Shown in pieces: positions 58,120-64,000 of a stretch of 64,000 nt of DNA (position 1 is its first letter; every line of letters begins with the position of its first letter). The translations under genes were made by a program, and so were the position numbers. Origin of the DNA: Perognathus longimembris pacificus (Eukaryota; Chordata; Mammalia; Rodentia; Heteromyidae); the NCBI RefSeq assembly GCF_023159225.1, contig NC_063171.1:36921378-36985377 (forward strand). Reading direction: 5' to 3'. Under the pieces are notes generated by a model. That model worked only from the letters and a program-made list of their open reading frames with translations. It was not told the DNA's origin and ran no database searches.

Positions 58120-58620
58120 GTTATATCAGATTTCTGTGGCTGCGTAACAAATTGCCACACACGGAGCATCTCAACAAAAATTACCCTTAGCAGCAGTTCC
58201 TGTGGATCAGGCATCCCGGTGTGGCTTAGATGGTTCTCTGCCCAAGGTCTCAGGAGATGACAGTTAAGATTTCAGCAGGGCTTTGTTTGCATCTGGAGAT
58301 TTCACTTGAGGGGGAAAAAAAATCTGCTTTCAAATTTGTTCAGTCTGTTGGCAAAATGAATGTCCTTGTGGTTGTGTGACTAAGGGCTCCAGTGTTATGC
58401 TGAATACCAGAGGGGAGATGTGGTCTTGGAGGCCACTCTCCTCAAAATGGTGGCTACTTCATGAAGTCAGCAATGGTTTCTCTGTGGAGAGGGCCTTGTT
58501 CCTTTTCAAAGGATTTTCCCCTCATTAAGTCACACTTATCCCACATCACCTTTCTTCTTAGAAACTCAATTTCCTTTGGGACTTTACTTACACCTGTCAA
58601 GTTTCTTCCATGTTATTGGG
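58120..58620 (-). mobile_element. Old MaLR/ERVL-class LTR remnant
   Basis: Antisense landmarks: 'tttctgtggctgcgtaacaa', 'gcagcagttcctgtggatca', 'tctgcccaaggtctcaggag', 'atgaagtcagcaatggtttc'. Subfamily not assigned. Confidence 0.5.
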
Positions 58621-58998
58621 ATTAGAATCAAGGTTTGCCTCACCCAAGGGGAAGGTATGGACACCAGAGGGGCAGGAACCCTGAGGGTCACCCCAGCACC
58701 TGCCTGCCATGGACTTTAAGCCCTTGTCACAGTCAGGACCCAGTCAGGAAATTAGCAAACACATTAGGTCTCTTAGCAGAAAATATTTAATATAAAACAA
58801 TTAAATAATTATTGGATTTTTTAAAAGGCCCCAAAGAGACTAGTAGTATAATAAAAATGTGTAGAAAGTAATGTTTTCCTCAACTCCTAGTGGCTGGGGA
58901 ATAAGAGAATGAAGTTAAGATCATCAGGACCTAGTGTTGAATGCCAGCTCTTTTGTACAATTACTGAAAGATAAATTCTAAAGTAAAAAAGATGATCA
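58621..58998. other. Unassigned intergenic sequence
   Basis: No gene or repeat recognised. Confidence 0.4.
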
Positions 58999-59012
58999 GG
59001 ACCCAGAATTTT

Positions 59013-59151
59013 TATTTATTTATTTTTAATTTTGTGCTCAAGGCTAGCACTCTACCACTTGAGTCACAGCTCCACTTCTGGCTTTTTCTATATGTAGTGC
59101 TGAGGAATCAAACCCAGGATTTCATGTATATGAGGCAATTGCCAGCCCCAT
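59013..59151 (-). mobile_element. Shortened SINE-A with target duplication
   Basis: Antisense copy lacking the first part of the right module. It is flanked by the 14-base duplication ggacccagaatttt (58999-59012 and 59152-59165). Confidence 0.9.
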
Positions 59152-59165
59152 GGACCCAGAATTTT

Positions 59166-59734
59166 TTGGGGGTAGGGGGAGAGTAAATGCAAAAATCCTT
59201 AACCACTGAGTTAAATCCCTCCTTTGAAGGGCAGCCCAGCAGAGCTCAGATTTCTGAGGAGTGTGGGCATCTTTCAAATGGGTACTGTGAGGCTCTGGCA
59301 GAAACTAGGCACTGGGGCCAACCTGCAATGGGGATGAAGGACCACTGTTTCTCCTATGAACAGCAGCCCATAGAAAGGACAGTTCCCCCTCTTGCCTTTT
59401 CTCTACCTGCCCTCTTGGCAGAATCTACCTAACTGTGAGGATGTCCATCTTATGGGGCTTATGCTGTGTTTGAGGCCAACGGGATATGTTTTCTTGGTTT
59501 ATCTGTAGCTGTCAGTCAAAAATTTAGGGTGTTCCCAGGAATGCCCCTAGAGTGGCATCATAGAAATATGAGGAAGAGGTGGCTGCCAGGAGCAGGTATA
59601 AAGAAATTGGTATGTGATACGACTACTGTACTTGGAAATGCACTTGTCTTCATACCACTTCATTCAGCAAGGAGCCAGAGACTCAGGAGCATAATCTGAT
59701 AGGAAATGACATGAGACATGTGCAAAAATCTAAT
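59166..59734. other. Unassigned intergenic sequence
   Basis: Open frames at 59187-59432 and 59466-59699 (+) have no recognisable similarity. Confidence 0.35.
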
Positions 59735-59960
59735 TTTTATTTATTTATTTTTCAGTGCCTTTACTAGGGCTTGAACTCAGGGCCTGGGTGCTGACCTTTA
59801 GTTTTTTCACTCTACTTCTTGAACCTCCACTTCCAGCTTTTTTGTTTGTTTGTTTTTGTTAATTGGAAATGAGTCTTACAGACCTTTCTGTTCTAGTTGG
59901 CCGTGAACCATGATCCTCAGATCTCAGATTTCAGCCTCCTGAGTAGCTAGAATTACAGGC
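59735..59960 (-). mobile_element. SINE-B copy
   Basis: Antisense: 'agggcttgaactcagggcct', 'ttaattggaaatgagtctta', 'gatcctcagatctcagattt', 'tcctgagtagctagaattac'. 'tcagat' is duplicated locally. Confidence 0.85.
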
Positions 59961-60175
59961 TAAATTTTTCTCCCCTTCTTTTGGCTGTACTGAAGATTGA
60001 ATTCTGGACCTCTTGTTAGACAAGTGCTCTACCACTTGAGCCACAATCTCAGGCCTTTTTTGTATTAGTTCCTTTCTGATAGGATCTTGTACTATTTTTA
60101 CTCAGGCCAGCCTTAGACTGAGTTCCTTCTCTCTGCCTTCTAAGTAGCTAAGATTACAAATGTGTGCCACTATGG
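59961..60175 (-). mobile_element. Old ID-like plus B1-like SINE
   Basis: Antisense: 'caagtgctctaccacttgag', then 'actcaggccagccttagact' and 'agctaagattacaaatgtgt'. Confidence 0.6.
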
Positions 60176-60342
60176 AATTTGAAAAATTCTAGGAACAATA
60201 TTAATTAAAAGTAAAAGGAAACAGTAATCAATAACATCTATTTAATCTGATATATTAAAAATATAATTTCAACACGCAATGAATATTAAAACTCTGGACT
60301 ATTTCACATACTTTTCAATTTCTTACTAATTATATTAGCAGG

Positions 60343-61100
60343 GTCCTCCATAGGAATAGAAGTAATAGAATGTGCTTACAATTATGAGGGCATATATAGA
60401 TTGGCTTAAATGATCAGGGGCTGAATGGTCCTACAATGGCCTTCTGTGGGCTGGAGAGCTAGGGAACCAGTAGCTACTCAGTGTGAGACACTGGGAGCCT
60501 CAGAACATTGGTGACCCTTGATGTAGTCCCAGTCCACCACTGAGGCCTAGAAATCCCCTGGAGAGTTGTGGGTGCAAGTTCATATTCCAAAGCTGAATAA
60601 TCTAGAGTCAGAGGTACATGGGCGATGGCAGCAGCAGAAATGTACCCACTCAACAAGATCTGAGTGTGTTTAGCAGGGTGCCAGTGTCTTCTACATATAA
60701 TCCTAGCTACTCTGGAGGCTGAGATCTGAGGATCAAGGTTTGCAGCCAGCCCAGGTAGACAAATCCAAGAGACTCTTATCTCTAGCAAAAAGCCAGAAGT
60801 GGACATATGGCTCAAGTGGTAAGAGTGCCAGCCTTGAGCAAAGAAGACAAGCAAGAGCGCAAAGTCCTGAGTTAAAAAAACAAAAAGACAAAAACAGATT
60901 GGCGTGTGTGTGTGGATGTGAAAACTCTCTTTCTTCCATTTTTTGTTCCATCCCAATCCCCAGCCTAATAGAAGGTGCCGCTCACATTTGAGTGTGTCTT
61001 CTCTCGTCCATTCACTGACTCGTGCCAATCATCTCTGGAAACATCCTCCCAGACAAACTCAGAAGTGCATTTTACCAGTTTTCTAGGCATCAAGTAATCT
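60343..61100 (+). repeat. Old LTR-type interspersed repeat split by a SINE-B
   Basis: The two halves (60343-60674 and 60893-61100) follow the order of a common mammalian LTR-type repeat: 'ggtcctccataggaatagaa', 'gggctggagagctagggaac', then 'gccaatcatctctggaaaca' and 'cagacaaactcagaagtgca'. I do not assign the family. Confidence 0.45.
60675..60892 (+). mobile_element. SINE-B copy
   Basis: Sense copy inserted in the LTR-type repeat: 'tataatcctagctactctgg', 'gagactcttatctctagc', 'agtgccagccttgagcaaag'. Confidence 0.83.
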
Positions 61101-61254
61101 TACTTGACAAGTAAGATTAACTATCTCATAACATTTCATGTGCATTTTATACTTACAGCATATATGAATTCAGAACAGCCACATTTCAGGAATTTAATAG
61201 TCACCGATGGCTTATGAGCACTGGGTTAGACAGTGTGGTCCCAAATGATTCAGG

Positions 61255-61345
61255 GGTAACAGTAAACATTTACTGAGTGATTACTAGTACATGTGTTAAT
61301 GGAATTCAGTCCTCACAGCAATACTCCAAGGCAGCTAAACAGCTA
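61255..61345 (-). repeat. MIR remnant
   Basis: Antisense MIR start: 'taaacatttactgagtgatt', then 'cagtcctcacagcaatactc'. Confidence 0.5.
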
Positions 61346-61384
61346 CCGAATCTATAGCAAATGCAAAGGTATCCCACCCTTTGT

Positions 61385-61600
61385 AGCTCCATCCGCTTCC
61401 ATCTTTTGGAAGCATTCTTCATCTCTGCCTCTGCCTCCTCTATTTGCCTCCTATAGACCTCTCATGATTACATCTACCCCACTCTGATTATGCTGGATAA
61501 TCTACCTATCTCAGAGCCCCCATTAATCACATCTGTGGAGTCTTCTTTCTACCATATAACATTCACAGCTTCTACGGATTTGGAGGTAGATAGCATGCAA
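61385..61600 (-). mobile_element. Old MaLR-class LTR fragment
   Basis: 'ctctcatgattacatctacc', 'ctggataatctacctatctc' and 'attaatcacatctgtggagt' match the antisense order of a common mammalian LTR-associated repeat. Confidence 0.45.
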
Positions 61601-62527
61601 GGTTAGAGGGATGTTACTCAGCCTGCATAGAAGGTAACTATATTCACAGTGTTTTAAGGAAAACTGAGCTAAAATGTCCACCTCTACTTCTTTCACTTTC
61701 TGGACTATTTGGACAACTTGCCCTACTCTTTGACGGGACCAGCTCTGGGGTCCCATCCTGTTTGTAGCACACATGGCCATTGCGGGGGTTGGGGGGGGGG
61801 CGAGACTTTTCTTCTCCTGGCCTTGTTTGTCCTTGTGCTCCACATCCCTTGCTTCCAGGGAGGACTTGTACTAGAAATTGCACACACCTCTTTTCCTTGG
61901 GAGCTAGAGGTTTATAAGGTGCCCTTCTTCCTACCCTTTTTGCTTTTTATTTTGGAATAGAGGAAGGAGGTGAATGACCAGAACTTCTGACCAGAGACAG
62001 CATCTGTGTCCTTGTAGAAGGGCCCTGAGACACCCCACTCCTGTGCTACCACCACTATTATCTGTGTTCTATAGTGTGCTGGTTAGCATTGACCTTCAAC
62101 CTAAGCTTGATGTCTCTAGCAAGCCACTTCCTTCGTAGCAACAATCTTTCAAGCTTACTCACTAGGGTATTTTAATTCCAAGTAATAGAAACCAACTTGA
62201 ATCAAGAAAAAACAACAACTCAAAACCAAATATCAAGGAAAAAAAAAACAAAACAAAACCAAATGAACAAAGACAAGTGGTCAGAAAGCCTCTCTCTGGG
62301 GAGACCCTTTTTTTTGTTTTGTTTTGTTTTGTTTTTGAGAGAGGGTGTCTACTCTAAGATCCTTTCCTGATGAAGGAGAACTTTCCTGACTTCCTCAGAC
62401 TGATAGCATCAGGGATTGTGAGACTCCAGTGCAGGGCTGTATGTGAATCACTTCACCTGGTAAAATGGAATCACAGACCTGAGAGGAAGAGGCTGGGTGC
62501 AAAGATAAAGTATAAGAGAGGAATTTA
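61601..62527. other. Unassigned intergenic sequence
   Basis: It contains a G-run (about 61791-61800) and an A-rich/TTTTG-rich part (62205-62340). No gene recognised. Confidence 0.4.
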
Positions 62528-62756
62528 CCCAGGCACTGGTGGTGATTCATACCTGTGAGCCTAGCTACTCAGGAGGCTGAGATGTAAGGTTCAAAGCCAG
62601 CCTGGGCAGGAAAATCTGTAAGATTTGTATCACCAAGTAAGCACCAAAAAAGCTGGAAGTGGAGCTGGGACTCAAGTGGTAGAGCACTAGCCTTGAGTAC
62701 AAAAGCTCAGGGATAACTCCCAGGCCCTGAATTCAAGCCCCAGTACCAGCACAAAG
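62528..62756 (+). mobile_element. SINE-B copy
   Basis: Sense copy with 'gagcctagctactcaggagg', 'aagccagcctgggcaggaaa' and 'ccctgaattcaagccccagt'. Confidence 0.88.
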
Positions 62757-63316
62757 AGAGAAGTTAGAATGTAGCTAGGAGCACTAATGACTGGCCAAGT
62801 TAACAGGATATAAGACAAAAGCCTTAATGTTGTTACATTTTACACATATACATATTATAAAAGTTCACATAAAGCCTTAATAGTGCACCAAGTTTGAACA
62901 TTTACTGTGTGCCATGTACTATATTAATGTTTAGGAAACAGTTAAGGTGCGAATAAAGTTAATCCTGTATTAACCTAGACCTCTAGCACTCCTGTAGTTC
63001 TCAGAGTTCTGCCCACAAGAAGTGTTAGAATTGAGTACAAACATAGGCATGATTTTCTTCACTTGGGTGAGTTCTTTGCTTGAATACTGCAGGCTGTGAC
63101 TACATTTTGGATATAGGATCTTTGAAGACATAATTAGGAGGGCATTAGTGAGTTCCTATCTTAATACGATAAAGATGTATCTTTATAAAAAGTGTGACTT
63201 TGAACACACAGAGAGACACTGGGAACACGCATGTGCAGAGGAAAGAATGGCTAAGAAGAGGATGGCATTTACCAGTCAGGGAGCGAGGACTCAGAAGAAA
63301 CCAACTTGGCTGACAT
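62757..63316. other. Unassigned intergenic sequence
   Basis: A weak antisense MIR-like piece is possible at 62890-62960. No gene. Confidence 0.4.
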
Positions 63317-63328
63317 CTTGATCTCAGA

Positions 63329-63528
63329 TTTCTTTTTTATTTGTGCTGGGGCATGAACTCAGGGCCTGAGCACTGCCCTTGAACTTCTTTTGCTCAAGGC
63401 TAGCACTCTGCCACTTGAGCCACAGCGCCACTTCTGGCTTTTTCTGTGTATGTAAGTGCTGAGGAATCGAACCCAGGGCTTCATTCATGCCAGGCAAGCA
63501 CTCAACCCCTAAGCCATACTCCCAGCCC
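63329..63528 (-). mobile_element. SINE-A copy with target duplication
   Basis: Complete antisense copy flanked by the 12-base duplication cttgatctcaga (63317-63328 and 63529-63540). Confidence 0.94.
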
Positions 63529-63718
63529 CTTGATCTCAGACTTTTACGTTGCCAGAACTCTGAGAAAATAAAAAATTCTGTTCAGTCTTCAGTCTGTTAT
63601 TTATTATGACAGCTTGAACTAACTTACTGTCTACCAAATCTGTTGTATGCTCAAGAATGATGAGGACTTCTTGCAGAAGTGCATTTGAAGTGGGTATCAA
63701 TAGGAGTTCAAAGGTGTT

Positions 63719-63756
<38 letters not shown>
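63719..63756. repeat. (TG)n microsatellite
   Basis: Pure TG dinucleotides over about 38 bases. Confidence 0.96.
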
Positions 63757-63758
<2 letters not shown>

Positions 63759-64000
63759 AGGGTGCTAGAAGACAGAAGGATTGAAGGAAGAAAAAAATTA
63801 TGGCTAGAAGCCTTGATATGAAACAGCATCGAGTTTCGAGAAGCACAGAGCTCCATACAGCTGTCAAGAAGGAAACAAGGATGGGAGGAATGGGCTTTGA
63901 CAGTTGAATGTAGACTGAATCTGAGGAGATTTAAGACTTTTAATTTTACCTGGTAAGTGTCCAGAGTCTTTAAAAGAGAGAAAGCAGGGTGAGATTAGAT
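63757..64000. other. Unassigned sequence at the window end
   Basis: No gene or repeat recognised. Confidence 0.4.

Overview
The window is rodent nuclear DNA carrying two complete genes in the same orientation. KCNJ10 (Kir4.1 potassium channel; its single coding exon at 17374-18513, +) is followed about 8 kb later by intronless PIGM (GPI mannosyltransferase 1, 26417-27679, +). This order and orientation match the mammalian KCNJ10-PIGM neighbourhood (human chromosome 1q23). The interspersed repeats point to a castorimorph rodent, most likely a heteromyid (kangaroo rat or pocket mouse). That assignment is by recognition of two composite SINE families and an L1 3' end with a G-rich tract, not by a database search.

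Layout: 1-17373 is most likely the 3' part of KCNJ10 intron 1, full of SINEs and old L2/MIR remnants; the non-coding first exon is expected further upstream. The coding exon begins directly after a splice acceptor. The KCNJ10 3' UTR probably runs to about 22.45 kb and contains one SINE. A short intergenic stretch leads to a TATA-less, CpG-rich promoter with three ETS-type sites (about 25990-26400) that serves PIGM. From about 27.8 kb to the end (36 kb) I find no gene: the DNA is repeats (SINEs, L1, L2, MIR, LTR remnants, microsatellites) separated by unassigned sequence, with a few candidate CTCF sites. In other mammals the next genes in this direction belong to the SLAMF9/IGSF9 group, which is not reached here.

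The two genes are not functionally linked. KCNJ10 makes a glial/epithelial plasma-membrane K+ channel; PIGM makes an ER enzyme of GPI-anchor synthesis with a housekeeping-type promoter. Repeat names are used as follows. SINE-A: tRNA/ID-like left half plus tRNA-like right half. SINE-B: 7SL/B1-like left half plus the same tRNA-like right half.

I found no sign of a new enzymatic or defence system. The more interesting points are the shared right-hand module of the two SINE families, an inverted repeat downstream of PIGM, an 11-codon upstream ORF in the PIGM leader, retroelements stacked against the KCNJ10 acceptor, a perfect hairpin at the break point of a SINE fragment, and an unidentified decayed coding-like remnant near 13.4-14.3 kb.
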